A stretch of 55,411 nt of DNA from Burkholderiales bacterium (GCA_016213265.1 JACRBA010000177.1:1-55411); one strand, 5' to 3'. Counted from the stretch's first letter, positions 17,600 through 26,470 are shown. The notes: generated by a model not told the origin, from the letters alone. Made by a program: numbers and translations.

Positions 17600-18565
17600 T
17601 CAGGCCAGCACCAGCCGGAACGCGGCGTTCCAGTCGGCCACGAAGCGCTCGATGGCGAAGCGCTCCTCGGCGGTGCGGCGGCCGGCCTCGCCCAGCTCGC
17701 GGGCGAGGCCCGGGTCGGCGAGGAGTTGCTGCATGCCGTCGATCAGCAGGTCCAGCCGGGTGTCGATGAGGCCGTTGCGGCCGTTGTCGATCACCGTGAC
17801 CAGTTCGGTGGTGGCCAGGCCCACCACCGGCGTGCCCACCATCATGGCCTCGATGATGGCCAGGCCCAGGCTGGTGTAGCGGATGGGGTTGAAGAAGAAG
17901 CGGTGCGCGGCCACGCGGCCGGGCAGGGCCGTGTTGGCCACTTCGCCCTCGCCGCCGCAGCGCTCGCTGCCCATGCCCACCAGGCTCAGCGGCACCCGGC
18001 GCTGGGCGTGGCGGAAGATGTCGTAGCCCAGGCGCCGGCCGCGCTTGTCGATGTTGTTCACCACCACGATGCCGCTGGCGCGCTCGCCGGTGTGGCGGGC
18101 CGGGGCGAGCAGCTTCACGCCATGCTCGACCACGCGGGTGATCACCTGGCCGCTGTGCCACATGAGCGCGTTGAACGGCGTCACGTGCACCAGCAGCACG
18201 TTGGGATCGTCCATCCAGTGCACCGTGTCGCTGGGGTGCGCCTGGGGCGGGTCGTGCTCCAGGTAGACGCGCGGGCCGCGCTGCTGGGCGGGGCTCAGCA
18301 GCGTGTGCTGTTCGGCGAGCCACGCATCCTTGGACTGGAACAGCACGATGTCGACATCGGTGTCGCGCACGGCAGCGGCCGACACCTCGTGCACGTTGGA
18401 GCCCCAGGGCAGGGTGCCGCTGCGGCCGGTGTGGTGCACCGAGCGGGCCTCGTCCGTGACGAGGTAGAAGTCGTGCGGTACCTGCGTCAGGTAGTACAGG
18501 TAGTTGCCATGCACGTGCCAGGTCAGGATGCGCAGGCGGCGGCCGGGGTCGCGCAGGAGGTTCAT
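17600..18565 (-). CDS. Glycosyltransferase family 4-like protein
   Basis: A 321-residue GT-B fold glycosyltransferase. The C-terminal half has the donor-site pattern of GT4/GT1 enzymes: TSLGLAIIEAMMVGTPVVG, with an acidic residue in the E-x7 region, and then NGRNGLIDT. The N-terminal acceptor half is unusual, starting with LRILTWHVHGNYLYYLTQVPHDFYLVTD, a form seen in uncharacterised glycan clusters. It probably adds a sugar to a surface polymer in the cytoplasm. The ATG at 18565 overlaps the upstream GT2 stop (ATGA). It is the last gene of this minus-strand group and convergent with the hybrid kinase. Confidence 0.82.
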   Translation of the reverse strand: MNLLRDPGRRLRILTWHVHGNYLYYLTQVPHDFYLVTDEARSVHHTGRSGTLPWGSNVHEVSAAAVRDTDVDIVLFQSKDAWLAEQHTLLSPAQQRGPRVYLEHDPPQAHPSDTVHWMDDPNVLLVHVTPFNALMWHSGQVITRVVEHGVKLLAPARHTGERASGIVVVNNIDKRGRRLGYDIFRHAQRRVPLSLVGMGSERCGGEGEVANTALPGRVAAHRFFFNPIRYTSLGLAIIEAMMVGTPVVGLATTELVTVIDNGRNGLIDTRLDLLIDGMQQLLADPGLARELGEAGRRTAEERFAIERFVADWNAAFRLVLA

Positions 18566-19545
18566 AGGAAGAGCACCCTGAAATGCCAGGCACCACGCAG
18601 GCGCCAGTACACCGAGAGAAAGGGAATGAGCGCCGAGGTGGCGAGCATCTCCAGCGCGTGGGGCAGCGAGCGGTCGGTGTGGCGCAGCCGGCGTGCGGCC
18701 AGCGCCAGCACCAGCGCTGCCGCGCCGCCGAGGGCCGCCAGTGCCACGCCCGGTCGTCCGGCCCAGGCCAGCACCGGCGCCGCGACGGTCAGTGCCACCA
18801 CGAGGTAGTAGTCCCAGGGCGGCACGGGGCGGATGCGCTGGCGGTACAGGCGCGGGTGCTTCTTGAACAGCAGCGCGTCGAAGAAGGTGTTGCGCTGCTG
18901 GCGCAGGCACACCCCCCAGGGCTCGGCGCGCACCGGGTGCACCACGCGCGCCTGCGTGGCGCGGCCCACCGGGCCGGCCTGCTGCATGAGGCGGAACTGC
19001 AGGTCCGAGTCCTCCCGCCAGGCGCGGCGGAAGCGTTCGTCGAAGCCGCCGATGCGCGCCAACGCCGCCCAGCGCACGAAGGCGTTGGCGGTGACGAACT
19101 CGGCACTCGCCAGGCCGAGCGTCATGAGCTCGTGGTCGCTGGGTGGGCGGCCGGGGTCGGGCAGGGGCACGTCCACGGTGCCCGATGCGGCCGACCAGTC
19201 CGGGTGGGCGCGCAGCGCGGCCTCGCCCGCGGCCACCCACACCGGGTCGGGAATGGTATCGTCGTCGGTGAAGGCGACGATGTCGCCCTGGGCGGCCCGC
19301 CAGCCGGTGTTGCGGGCCACGGCCGGGCCCCGGCCGGGCGCCGAGCGCAGGTAGCGCAGCGCGGGCGCGCCGCGCTCGGCGGCCAGGCGGCGCACGAAGT
19401 CGCGCACCTCGTCCTCGTGGCCGTCGTCCACCACGATGACCTCGTAGTCGGTGGCGGGCAGGCCCTGCTGGGACAGCAGCGGTTCCAGACAGCGGCGCAG
19501 CAGGGGCAGCCGGCGGTAGGTGGGCACGACGACCGACACCCTCAT
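18562..19545 (-). CDS. Glycosyltransferase family 2 with C-terminal membrane helices
   Basis: A 327-residue GT-A fold transferase. It starts with SVVVPTYRR, has the nucleotide-binding VIVVDDGHED, the metal-binding DDDT motif in VAFTDDDTIPDP, and an acid-rich WREDSDLQFRL catalytic segment. Residues after about 240 contain hydrophobic helices, so it is probably anchored at the inner membrane. Such enzymes add a sugar to a lipid-linked or polymer acceptor. Its start overlaps the carbamoyltransferase stop and its stop overlaps the next GT, each by 4 bases, so three genes are translated as one unit. Confidence 0.88.
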   Translation of the reverse strand: MRVSVVVPTYRRLPLLRRCLEPLLSQQGLPATDYEVIVVDDGHEDEVRDFVRRLAAERGAPALRYLRSAPGRGPAVARNTGWRAAQGDIVAFTDDDTIPDPVWVAAGEAALRAHPDWSAASGTVDVPLPDPGRPPSDHELMTLGLASAEFVTANAFVRWAALARIGGFDERFRRAWREDSDLQFRLMQQAGPVGRATQARVVHPVRAEPWGVCLRQQRNTFFDALLFKKHPRLYRQRIRPVPPWDYYLVVALTVAAPVLAWAGRPGVALAALGGAAALVLALAARRLRHTDRSLPHALEMLATSALIPFLSVYWRLRGAWHFRVLFL

Positions 19546-21320
19546 GCCTCGCCCGCCGGCTGCTTCTCGAGGATGAACGACCCGATCACCAGCACGTCCA
19601 GCGGCGTGCCGTAGAAGGCCTCCACCGCGTCCAGCGGCGTGCACACGATGGGCTCGCCGCGCATGTTGAACGAGGTGTTCACCAGCACCGGCACGCCGGT
19701 GCGGCGGGCAAAGGCCTGCAGCAGCGCATGGAAGCGCGGGTTCGTCTCGTGCTCCACCGTCTGCACGCGCGCACTGTGGTCGGTGTGGCAGGCGCTGGGG
19801 ATGCGCTGGGCCTGGCCGGGCAGGGCGTCGTAGACGAAGAGCATGAAGGGGCTGCGCCCTTCGTTGGCGTCGGCCGGGGCGAACCAGCGGCCGAACTCCT
19901 CCACCGGGATGGCCGGGGCCACCGGCCGGAAGTCCTCGCGGTCCTTCAGCGCATTCAGCCGCACCTGCATGTGCGGGTCGATGGGTGAGGCGAGGATGGA
20001 GCGGGCGCCCAAGGCACGCGGGCCGAACTCCATGCGTCCCTGGAACCACCCGACGATCTGGTCGCGCGCCAGAATCTCGGCCGTCTCGGCGGCCAGGTCG
20101 TCGGCGCGGCGGTAGCGCAGCTTGTTGGCGCGCAGCAGCGCCTCGATCTCGTCATCGCCGTAGCCGGGGCCCCAGTGGGCGTGGTCCATGGTCCAGTGGC
20201 GCGGGCCCAGCGCACCGTCGGGCGCGCCGCGTTCACGCGCGTCCGTCCAGAGTGCGGCGCCCAGCGCGGTGCCCGCGTCGCCGGCGGCGGGCTGCACCCA
20301 GATGCCGTCGAAGATGCCGGCGTCGCGCAGCCGCGCGTTCATCACGCAGTTCAGCGCCACGCCGCCGGCCATGGCCAGGTGGCGCTCGCCGCTGGCCTCG
20401 CGCAGCCAGAGCGCCAGCTGCATCACCTTCTCTTCCAGCACGTCCTGCAGCGAGGCCGCCAGGTCCAGGTGGTGCTCCTCCAGCGCGCTGCCCGGCACGC
20501 GCGCCGGCCCGGCCAGGGCGGCGAGGTCGATGCGGTCCACCTCGAAGCGGCCGCCATCGAGCACCCGCACGTGCTCGGCCAGCGGGCCGCGGAAGCGTGG
20601 TGTGCCCAGCGCCGCCAGGGCCATCACCTTGTACTCGTCGCTGCTGTGCAGGAAACCCAGGTGCGCCGTGATGCGCTCGTAGAGCATGCCCAGCGAGTGC
20701 GGCATGCGCACCTCGCCCAGCGGCTCGTAGCGCGGGCTGCGCCAGGCGCCGTAGGTGGTGGTGGCGTGCTCGCCGCGGCCGTCCAGCGCCATCACCGCGC
20801 AGCGCTCGTAGGGGGCGGCCAGGAACGCGCTGGCTTGGTGGCACAGGTGGTGCGCCACGAAGTGCCAGCGCCAGGTGGGGTCGTCGGGCGAGATGCCGGC
20901 CAGGCGCTTCTTCAGGTGGTGCGGCGCGCCCGAGGCGAGTTGCCGGGGGGCATTGACCATGTAGGCCGCGAACAGCGGGTCCCAGGGGTTCTCCCACGGC
21001 CCGGCGGTGTGGGCCGAGGGCTCCAGCGGCAGGCTGATGCGCGCGGCTTCGGTGAGCGAAGCGGGCAGGCGGCCGTCGATGAAAAGCTCCGGGTCGTAGC
21101 TGTAGGCCACATGGTCCACCTCGCGCAGGTGGATGCCGCCCTCGCGCAGGCAGAAGTCGATGGCGTGGAAGGGCAGCTCCCAGGCACTGAAGGGCACCGG
21201 GCGCTTGCCGTGCTTGATGCGCGTGAAGCGCTCCTCCTCGGCGGCGGCGACGAGCCGGCCGTCCACCACCAGGGCAGCGGCCGAGTCGTGGAAGGCGGCG
21301 TTGATGCCGAGCGTGATCAT
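19542..21320 (-). CDS. NodU/CmcH-type carbamoyltransferase
   Basis: A 592-residue O-carbamoyltransferase that moves a carbamoyl group from carbamoyl phosphate, through carbamoyl-AMP, to a hydroxyl group, in polymer clusters usually on a sugar. The N-terminal Kae1-like ATPase domain begins GINAAFHDSAAALV and has EEERFTRIKHGKRP; later come VAHHLCHQASAF and GGVALNCVMN; the C-terminal domain has GRMEFGPRALGARSIL and LVNTSFNMRGEPIVCTP. All are hallmark segments of NodU and TobZ. Its place with two glycosyltransferases suggests carbamoylated exopolysaccharide or glycolipid. A 42-base gap separates it from the SDR gene. Confidence 0.93.
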   Translation of the reverse strand: MITLGINAAFHDSAAALVVDGRLVAAAEEERFTRIKHGKRPVPFSAWELPFHAIDFCLREGGIHLREVDHVAYSYDPELFIDGRLPASLTEAARISLPLEPSAHTAGPWENPWDPLFAAYMVNAPRQLASGAPHHLKKRLAGISPDDPTWRWHFVAHHLCHQASAFLAAPYERCAVMALDGRGEHATTTYGAWRSPRYEPLGEVRMPHSLGMLYERITAHLGFLHSSDEYKVMALAALGTPRFRGPLAEHVRVLDGGRFEVDRIDLAALAGPARVPGSALEEHHLDLAASLQDVLEEKVMQLALWLREASGERHLAMAGGVALNCVMNARLRDAGIFDGIWVQPAAGDAGTALGAALWTDARERGAPDGALGPRHWTMDHAHWGPGYGDDEIEALLRANKLRYRRADDLAAETAEILARDQIVGWFQGRMEFGPRALGARSILASPIDPHMQVRLNALKDREDFRPVAPAIPVEEFGRWFAPADANEGRSPFMLFVYDALPGQAQRIPSACHTDHSARVQTVEHETNPRFHALLQAFARRTGVPVLVNTSFNMRGEPIVCTPLDAVEAFYGTPLDVLVIGSFILEKQPAGEA

Positions 21321-21362
21321 CGGTGGGGGCTCCCTGGGGCGGTGGTGGCGAGGCGGTGCGGT

Positions 21363-22136
21363 TCAGGGCCAGGAGGTCTCGCGCATGGGCAGCACCATCA
21401 CCTCCGGGATCACCGTCTCCGGCGGCTGGGTGAGTACGAAGCGAACGGCGCGCGCCACGCTCGCCGGGTCCTGCAGCAGGCCGGGGTCCAGGTCGGGGAA
21501 GCGGTCGAAGAGGAAGGGTGTGCGCATGCCCCCGGCGACGACGGCCGAGACCTTGATGCCCTGCGGCCGCAGCTCGGCGTGCAGCGCATGCGACAGACCC
21601 AGCAGACCCCACTTGGTGGCGTGGTACGCGGCGGCATTCGGCCAGGCGCGCTTGGACGCGGTGGAGGCGATGTTGACGATGTGCGCGCCGCGCTCCATGA
21701 GCGGCAGCGCGGCCTGCGCCATCAGGAACGGCCCGGTGAGGTTGGTGTCCACGATGCGGCGCCAGTCCGAGGCGCTCAGCTCGGCCATGGGTGCGGTCAC
21801 ATCGACGGCGGCGTTGTTCACCAGCGCATCGATGCGGCCGAAGCGCTCGCGCACCACCTGCATGGCGCGCTGCACCTGCACCTCGTCGCCCACGTCCAGG
21901 CCCACGGCGATGGCCGGCACGTCGCGCTCGGCGAGCGTGGCGGCCTTGTCCTCGGCGCGCTCGAAGGCGAGGTCGGCGATCACCAGCTGGGCGCCGGCCT
22001 CGCCCAGCAGGTCCGCGATGGCGCCGCCCAGGCCGCGCGAGCCGCCGGTGATGAGCACGGTCTTGCCGCGCAGGTTGCCCAGCTGGGCATCGGCGGCGGC
22101 GAAGGATTCATGGACGGACGACGCGGCGGAAGACAT
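21363..22136 (-). CDS. SDR family oxidoreductase
   Basis: A 257-residue short-chain dehydrogenase/reductase. It shows the NAD(P)-binding GGSRGLGGA motif near residues 32-40, VNNAAVD, and the catalytic Ser in NIASTASK followed by Tyr-x3-Lys in AAYHATKWG. A 20-residue leader precedes the Rossmann fold. It is the first gene of the unit that continues with the carbamoyltransferase and two glycosyltransferases, so a sugar nucleotide or polymer building block is a likely substrate, though this is inference. A weak sigma-54-type site and a 16-base palindrome lie upstream. Confidence 0.88.
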   Translation of the reverse strand: MSSAASSVHESFAAADAQLGNLRGKTVLITGGSRGLGGAIADLLGEAGAQLVIADLAFERAEDKAATLAERDVPAIAVGLDVGDEVQVQRAMQVVRERFGRIDALVNNAAVDVTAPMAELSASDWRRIVDTNLTGPFLMAQAALPLMERGAHIVNIASTASKRAWPNAAAYHATKWGLLGLSHALHAELRPQGIKVSAVVAGGMRTPFLFDRFPDLDPGLLQDPASVARAVRFVLTQPPETVIPEVMVLPMRETSWP

Positions 22137-22179
22137 GGCTCTCCTCGATGGGACGGCGGAATTCGATGGGCCGCCTTCG

Positions 22180-22194
22180 GCATTCGGCGTTCCC
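22180..22194 (-). promoter_or_regulatory. Weak sigma-54-type promoter before the SDR gene
   Basis: On the minus strand GGGAACGCCGAATGC, followed by CG, has the GG-N10-GC spacing but ATGC instead of TTGC. It lies 43 bases before the SDR start. It is the poorest member of the set. Confidence 0.3.
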
Positions 22195-22198
22195 GGCT

Positions 22199-22214
22199 GT
22201 CGGACATGTCCGAC
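22199..22214. promoter_or_regulatory. 16-base perfect palindrome upstream of the SDR gene
   Basis: GTCGGACATGTCCGAC is a perfect palindrome 62 bases upstream of the SDR start and 14 bases from the stop of the glycosyltransferase gene. It sits just upstream of the weak sigma-54-type site, so it could be an operator for a dimeric regulator. Confidence 0.4.
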
Positions 22215-22228
22215 CCGCGGCGCCGGGC

Positions 22229-23314
22229 TCAGGCCGGCAGGGTGGCGAGCTGGTCCATCGCCGCACGCACCACCTGCCCGGCGTCGAGCGCGCGGGCGCA
22301 CGGATGGCCTTCGTGCGGGCACACCCGGTGGCCGCAGGGGCGGCATTCGGCGTCCACCGACAGCACGCGGTGCCGCTGCGCATCCAGCGGCGCCCAGCGC
22401 GCCACGTCGGACCCGCAACTCACCACCACGCTGGGCACCCGGAGCGCGGCGGCGATGTGCGACAGGCCGGTGTCGTTGCACACCAGCAGGCGTGCGCCCT
22501 CGAGCAGCGCACCGAGCGACCACAGGTCGGTGCGCCCGCACAGGTCCACCGGGGTATGGCGCATGCAGGCGCGCACGTCGGCCACCAGGCCCGCCTCCGG
22601 CGGCGAGCCGGTGAGCACCACTGTCAGGCCGTGGTCCGCGAGCGCATCTGCCACTTCGGCGAAGCGGCGCGGGTCCCAGCGGCGGGAGGGCAGCTGCGAG
22701 CCGGGGTGCACGCAGACGTAGGGCCGCGCGTCCACGCCCGGCCAGGCGGCGCGCAGCGCACGCCGGTCGTCCGGCGACACCGGGAACTCCAGCGCCGTGC
22801 CCTGACGCGGCAGGCCCAGGTGGTCGGTCAGCGCGAGCAGGCGCTCGATCTCGTGGCCGTGTTCTGGCCAGGGGCAGAACAGCTCGTGGTCGGCCGCGGG
22901 GTGCCACACGCCGGGCCGCGCGAAGCCGGCCATGCGCCGCGCGCCGAGACAGGCCACCAGCGGGTTCACGATCTCGCCACTGCCGTGCATCTGACAGGCC
23001 AGGTCGAATCGCCGCGCCTGCAGCTGCGCCAGTACGTCGGGCAGCAGGCGCACGTCACACGGCACTTCGGGAAGGCCGGGAAAGCTGGGCAGCTCGACGA
23101 AATCGTCGATGCACGGCAGGCGCGCGGCCAGCGGGCGGGCCCAGGGCAGGCCGACGAGCGTGATCTGAGCCTGCGGCCAGGCCGCGCGGATGGCGCGCCA
23201 CGCCGGCACGGCGCACAGCAGATCGCCGAGCATCAGGGCGCGGAACAGCACGATACGCTCCACCGGCGCGGTCAGCGCCTGCAGCACGGCCGGCGCCAAG
23301 GGCAGGGACGTCAT
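22229..23314 (-). CDS. Glycosyltransferase family 9 (heptosyltransferase-like)
   Basis: A 361-residue GT-B enzyme of the ADP-heptosyltransferase family. The N-terminal LFRALMLGDLLCAVPAWRAI segment matches the family opening, and the donor half has VCVHPGSQLPSRRWDPRRFAEVADAL, VVLTGSPPE and NDTGLSHIAAAL. It also has a cysteine-rich stretch (CRPCGHRVCPHEGHPC) near the C-terminus, as seen in some members. It probably transfers a heptose or related sugar to a surface glycan. Its ATG overlaps the stop of the upstream paralogue by 4 bases. Confidence 0.88.
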   Translation of the reverse strand: MTSLPLAPAVLQALTAPVERIVLFRALMLGDLLCAVPAWRAIRAAWPQAQITLVGLPWARPLAARLPCIDDFVELPSFPGLPEVPCDVRLLPDVLAQLQARRFDLACQMHGSGEIVNPLVACLGARRMAGFARPGVWHPAADHELFCPWPEHGHEIERLLALTDHLGLPRQGTALEFPVSPDDRRALRAAWPGVDARPYVCVHPGSQLPSRRWDPRRFAEVADALADHGLTVVLTGSPPEAGLVADVRACMRHTPVDLCGRTDLWSLGALLEGARLLVCNDTGLSHIAAALRVPSVVVSCGSDVARWAPLDAQRHRVLSVDAECRPCGHRVCPHEGHPCARALDAGQVVRAAMDQLATLPA

Positions 23315-24450
23315 GCCAGTGCCTCCGCCGGTCGGGCACGGGCCATGTCGTCGGCGGCCAGCAGTCCACCGGCCGCCTGCACCACCTGCGCGACGCCGAC
23401 ATCCATGAGGCAGCGCTGGTGCCCCTGCGGGCACACGCTCTTCAGGCAGTGGCGGCAGGGCACGTCCTGCCAGAGCACGCGGGCGCGCGCCTGCCAGGGC
23501 GTGTGCTGCGGGTTGGTCTGCGCGTAGAGCGTGACCACGGGCGTGCCCATGGCGGCGGCCAGGTGGCTGGGGCCGCTGTTGTTGGTGAGCACCAGCCGTG
23601 CGCCGTGCACCAGGGCGGCCAGGCCCGGCACGTCGAGCCGGCCCGCCAGCGAGACGGCGGGCACGGACATCGCCTGACGGGCCGCGTCGATCAACGCTTG
23701 CTCGCCCGCGCTGCCGCTGAAGACCACGTCGAGGTCGGCGGCCTGCGCGATGGCCCCGGCCGCTGCACCGAACCGCTCGGGGGGCCATCGCCGTGAGGCG
23801 GCGGTGGCGCCGGGGTGCACCAGCAGGTAGGGCCGGTCAGCGCGCATGCCGGCGGCCAGCCGGGCTGACGCGGCGGCTTCGTGGTCCTGCGGGCGCAGGT
23901 GCAGGCGAAGACGCGCATCGGCCAGGCGCGGGCCGCCCAGATGGGCCACGAGGTCGAGCTGGCGCTGCACCTCGTGGCGCATGCCGTCGGCGACCTGGTC
24001 GGTGTCGGGCACCCAGTGGCTGATCAACGCATACGGGTTCTCGCGGCAATGGGCCAGCACCAGCGGCACGCCGGCCAGGCGGCACAGCAAGGCCGCCGGC
24101 AGCGGGCTCTGGGTGCACACCGTGAAGAGCACCGCGGCGTCGAAGCCGCCGGCCGCCAGACGCGCCACCAGGGCCGCCTCCGCGGCACCGGGCCGCGGGG
24201 GCTCGGCGCCGGTGCGCAGCTTCATCCACGGCACCTCGGCGGCCAGCACCTCGTCCACCATGTCCAGGCAGGGTGCCAGCACGGCGCCCGAGGGTGAGGT
24301 CAGCAGGCTCAGATGCGCCTGCGGCAGCGTTTCCCGCAGTGCCTGCAAGGCGGGCGTGGTCATCAGCACGTCGCCCAGCTGGTCCAGGCGCACCGCGAGC
24401 ACACGACGCGCCGACCGCCAGCGCGGGTCGACCCCCGACAGCGGCGTCAC
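23311..24450 (-). CDS. Glycosyltransferase family 9 (heptosyltransferase-like), second copy
   Basis: A 379-residue paralogue of the next gene, with the same architecture: VLAVRLDQLGDVLMTTPALQAL opening, LVHPGATAASRRWPPERF donor loop, VVFSGSAGEQ, NNSGPSHLAAAMGTPVV, and a CRHCLKSVCPQGHQRC cysteine cluster. I set the start at GTG 24450, which forms a GTGA overlap with the upstream GT4 stop; upstream in-frame sequence is the shadow of the GT4 gene. Two tandem family 9 enzymes suggest two successive heptose-type additions. The HAD phosphatase at 26471, a possible heptose bisphosphatase, may supply the donor. Confidence 0.87.
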   Translation of the reverse strand: MTPLSGVDPRWRSARRVLAVRLDQLGDVLMTTPALQALRETLPQAHLSLLTSPSGAVLAPCLDMVDEVLAAEVPWMKLRTGAEPPRPGAAEAALVARLAAGGFDAAVLFTVCTQSPLPAALLCRLAGVPLVLAHCRENPYALISHWVPDTDQVADGMRHEVQRQLDLVAHLGGPRLADARLRLHLRPQDHEAAASARLAAGMRADRPYLLVHPGATAASRRWPPERFGAAAGAIAQAADLDVVFSGSAGEQALIDAARQAMSVPAVSLAGRLDVPGLAALVHGARLVLTNNSGPSHLAAAMGTPVVTLYAQTNPQHTPWQARARVLWQDVPCRHCLKSVCPQGHQRCLMDVGVAQVVQAAGGLLAADDMARARPAEALA

Positions 24451-25799
24451 GCGCGCGCCTCGGGCTGCGCTTCCAGTACCGCCGCCACGCCGCCACCCAG
24501 CGCGGCGCGGCGCAGCACCACCGCCGAGCGCTGCGGCCCGGTGACCGGCGTGGGCTCGCCACGGGCCTCCCGGTACACCTCGGCCAGGTCGCGCGCGATG
24601 CGATCCCAGGTGAACTGCGCGCGCACGCGGCGGATGCCGGCACGCCCGAGGGCGGAGGCCAGCGCGGGGTTGTCGCGCAGCAGCATGAGCCGCTCGGCCA
24701 GCGCGTCGGGGTCGTGCGGCGGCACGAGGAAACCCGTCACGCCATCGGCCACCGAGTAGCGGATGCCGCCCACGTCGCTGCCGATCACGGGCGTGCCGCA
24801 GGCCATGGCCTCGAGCGGCGTGATGCCGAAGGGCTCGTACCAGGGCGTGCTCACAAAGACGTCGGCGGCCACATAACACGCGCGCAGTGCGTCACGCTGG
24901 CGCTGGCCGGTGAAGTGCACGCGCTCGGCGATGCCGGCCTCGTGCGCCACGCCGCGCAGGCGGCCGATCTCGGGGGTGTGGCGCTCATCCGGCACGGGGC
25001 TGTTGCCGCCCACGACCAGCAGACGAACCGGCCGGCGGCCGTCTGCCCGGGGCGCCATGCGGCCCACGGCGCGGATCACGTTGTCCACGCCCTTGCGCGG
25101 CACCATGCGGCCCAGCTGCAGCACCACGAACTCGTCGTCCGACAGGCCCAGCTCGCGCCGCGCACGCGCCTTGTCGCCGGGGCTGAACTCCGTGAGGTCC
25201 ACGCCGCAGGGCACCATGCGGATGCGCTCGTCGTCACCGCCGTACAGGCGCAGCAGGTCGTCACGGTCCTGCGGGCACTCGGCCACCACGCGGTCGGCGC
25301 GCCGCACCAGGCGCTTCTCGATGGCGATGCGCTGCTCGGGGAAGCCGTCGGCCGCGCCCTGATGCTCACGCCGCACCAGGCCCAGCGCGTGGAAGGTCAC
25401 CACCAGCGGCGTGCCCAGCCACTCCTTGAGCTTGAGGCCCACCAGGCCGGACATGAAGAAGTTGGCGTGCACCACGTCGTAGGGCACGCTGTGGCGAAAG
25501 AGCTGGCGCGCCGTGTGGGCGAAGGCCGGCATGTGCGGCAGCAGCTCCTCTTTCGGCACCGCCGTCGCCGGCCCGGCCTGCACATGCAGCACGCGCAGGC
25601 CGGGGCGCATGTCCGCGGCAGTGGGCAGCGCGGGGTCGTCACGGCGGGTGAGCACGTCGACCTGGTGGCCCATGGCGGCCAGGCAGCGGGCCACGTGGGC
25701 CACGTACACGTTCTGCCCGCCCGCGTCGACGCCGCCCAGGGCGGCGAGCGGGGAGGCGTGCTCGCTGATCATCGCGATGCGCAGGGGAGGCGAATCCAT
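24447..25799 (-). CDS. Glycosyltransferase family 4 (sucrose-synthase/MshA-like)
   Basis: A 450-residue GT-B retaining glycosyltransferase. It opens with IAMISEHASPLAALGGVDAG followed by GQNVYV, a loop typical of sucrose-phosphate-synthase-like and MshA-like members, contains LGRMVPRKGVDNVI at the domain linker and the EPFGITPLEAMACGTPV donor-site motif with the two glutamates. It probably transfers a sugar from a nucleotide donor to a polymer or small acceptor. It is the first of three overlapping genes (with the two family 9 enzymes). The ATG at 25799 follows a well-matched sigma-54-type site by 33 bases. Confidence 0.88.
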   Translation of the reverse strand: MDSPPLRIAMISEHASPLAALGGVDAGGQNVYVAHVARCLAAMGHQVDVLTRRDDPALPTAADMRPGLRVLHVQAGPATAVPKEELLPHMPAFAHTARQLFRHSVPYDVVHANFFMSGLVGLKLKEWLGTPLVVTFHALGLVRREHQGAADGFPEQRIAIEKRLVRRADRVVAECPQDRDDLLRLYGGDDERIRMVPCGVDLTEFSPGDKARARRELGLSDDEFVVLQLGRMVPRKGVDNVIRAVGRMAPRADGRRPVRLLVVGGNSPVPDERHTPEIGRLRGVAHEAGIAERVHFTGQRQRDALRACYVAADVFVSTPWYEPFGITPLEAMACGTPVIGSDVGGIRYSVADGVTGFLVPPHDPDALAERLMLLRDNPALASALGRAGIRRVRAQFTWDRIARDLAEVYREARGEPTPVTGPQRSAVVLRRAALGGGVAAVLEAQPEARA

Positions 25800-25832
25800 G
25801 GTGAGCCCTTGAGAGGTGTCTGGGGCGCCATG

Positions 25833-25847
25833 GCAATCCAAGTGCCG
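25833..25847 (-). promoter_or_regulatory. Sigma-54-type promoter for the GT4-GT9-GT9 operon
   Basis: Minus-strand CGGCACTTGGATTGC followed by CA: GGCAC -24 element, TTGC -12 element, correct spacing, 33 bases before the GT4 start. Confidence 0.6.
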
Positions 25848-25867
25848 CTTCTCCTGCGGCCGCGTGC

Positions 25868-26293
25868 TCAGCTGTTGCCGCCGGGCTCGGAGATTTCGCG
25901 CAGTGCCTCGTCGGTGTGCCCGTCCTGCCGGGTGGCCAGGTCGCCCAGCGAGACGATGCCGATGATCTCGTCGTCCTCGTTCACCACCGGCAGTCGCCGC
26001 ACCTGGGCGTCGCCCATCAGCTGCATCACCTCCTCGGCGTCCTGGTCCGGCGAGACGCACTCCACTTCAGGGGTCATCACGTCGGACACGCAGCCCTGGT
26101 CGGGCGCCAGGCCGGCGGCCACGCCGCGCACGGCGATGTCGCGGTCGGTGACCATGCCCACCACGCGCTTGCCGTCGCACACCGGCAGCGCGCCGATGTC
26201 GAGATCCAGCATGATCTGCGCGGCGCGCTGCAGCGTCTCCTCGGGGCTGATGGTCTCGGGGTCGTGGGACATGATGTCGCGGACTTGGGGCAT
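25868..26293 (-). CDS. CBS-pair domain protein
   Basis: A 141-residue protein made of two CBS motifs (about 8-60 and 70-128), which together form a Bateman module that usually binds adenosine nucleotides. Each has the usual D-I-M-(S/T) opening (VRDIMSHDPETI and VSDVMTPEVECV) and a G-x-V/I-(T/S)-D or GD end (GMVTDRDIA, GIVSLGDLA). No other domain is fused, so it is probably a nucleotide-sensing regulator of an unknown partner. Stand-alone CBS proteins are often stress-induced. It has its own sigma-54-type site and is divergent from the HAD phosphatase. Confidence 0.88.
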   Translation of the reverse strand: MPQVRDIMSHDPETISPEETLQRAAQIMLDLDIGALPVCDGKRVVGMVTDRDIAVRGVAAGLAPDQGCVSDVMTPEVECVSPDQDAEEVMQLMGDAQVRRLPVVNEDDEIIGIVSLGDLATRQDGHTDEALREISEPGGNS

Positions 26294-26360
26294 GGTGGGT
26301 CTCCAGTCAGGAAGAGGGGAAGGGGCAGGCCGGGCGTGCCGGATCGACAGGCAGGCGGCG

Positions 26361-26375
26361 GCAATCCACGCGCCA
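26361..26375 (-). promoter_or_regulatory. Sigma-54-type promoter for the CBS gene
   Basis: Minus-strand TGGCGCGTGGATTGC followed by CG, with a correct -24/-12 spacing, 67 bases before the CBS start. Confidence 0.55.
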
Positions 26376-26414
26376 CGCCGGCCGCGCCGCGGCGCCGGGC
26401 GAAAGCGCCTCACC

Positions 26415-26429
26415 TGGCACCACGCTTGC
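26415..26429 (+). promoter_or_regulatory. Sigma-54-type promoter for the HAD phosphatase gene
   Basis: TGGCACCACGCTTGC followed by CG is an excellent match to the sigma-54 consensus. It lies 41 bases before the HAD ATG and 39 bases from the divergent site for the CBS gene. Confidence 0.65.
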
Positions 26430-26470
26430 CGCGTCGCGGCCCCCACCCGCTCAACCGCCACCCCGTCACC

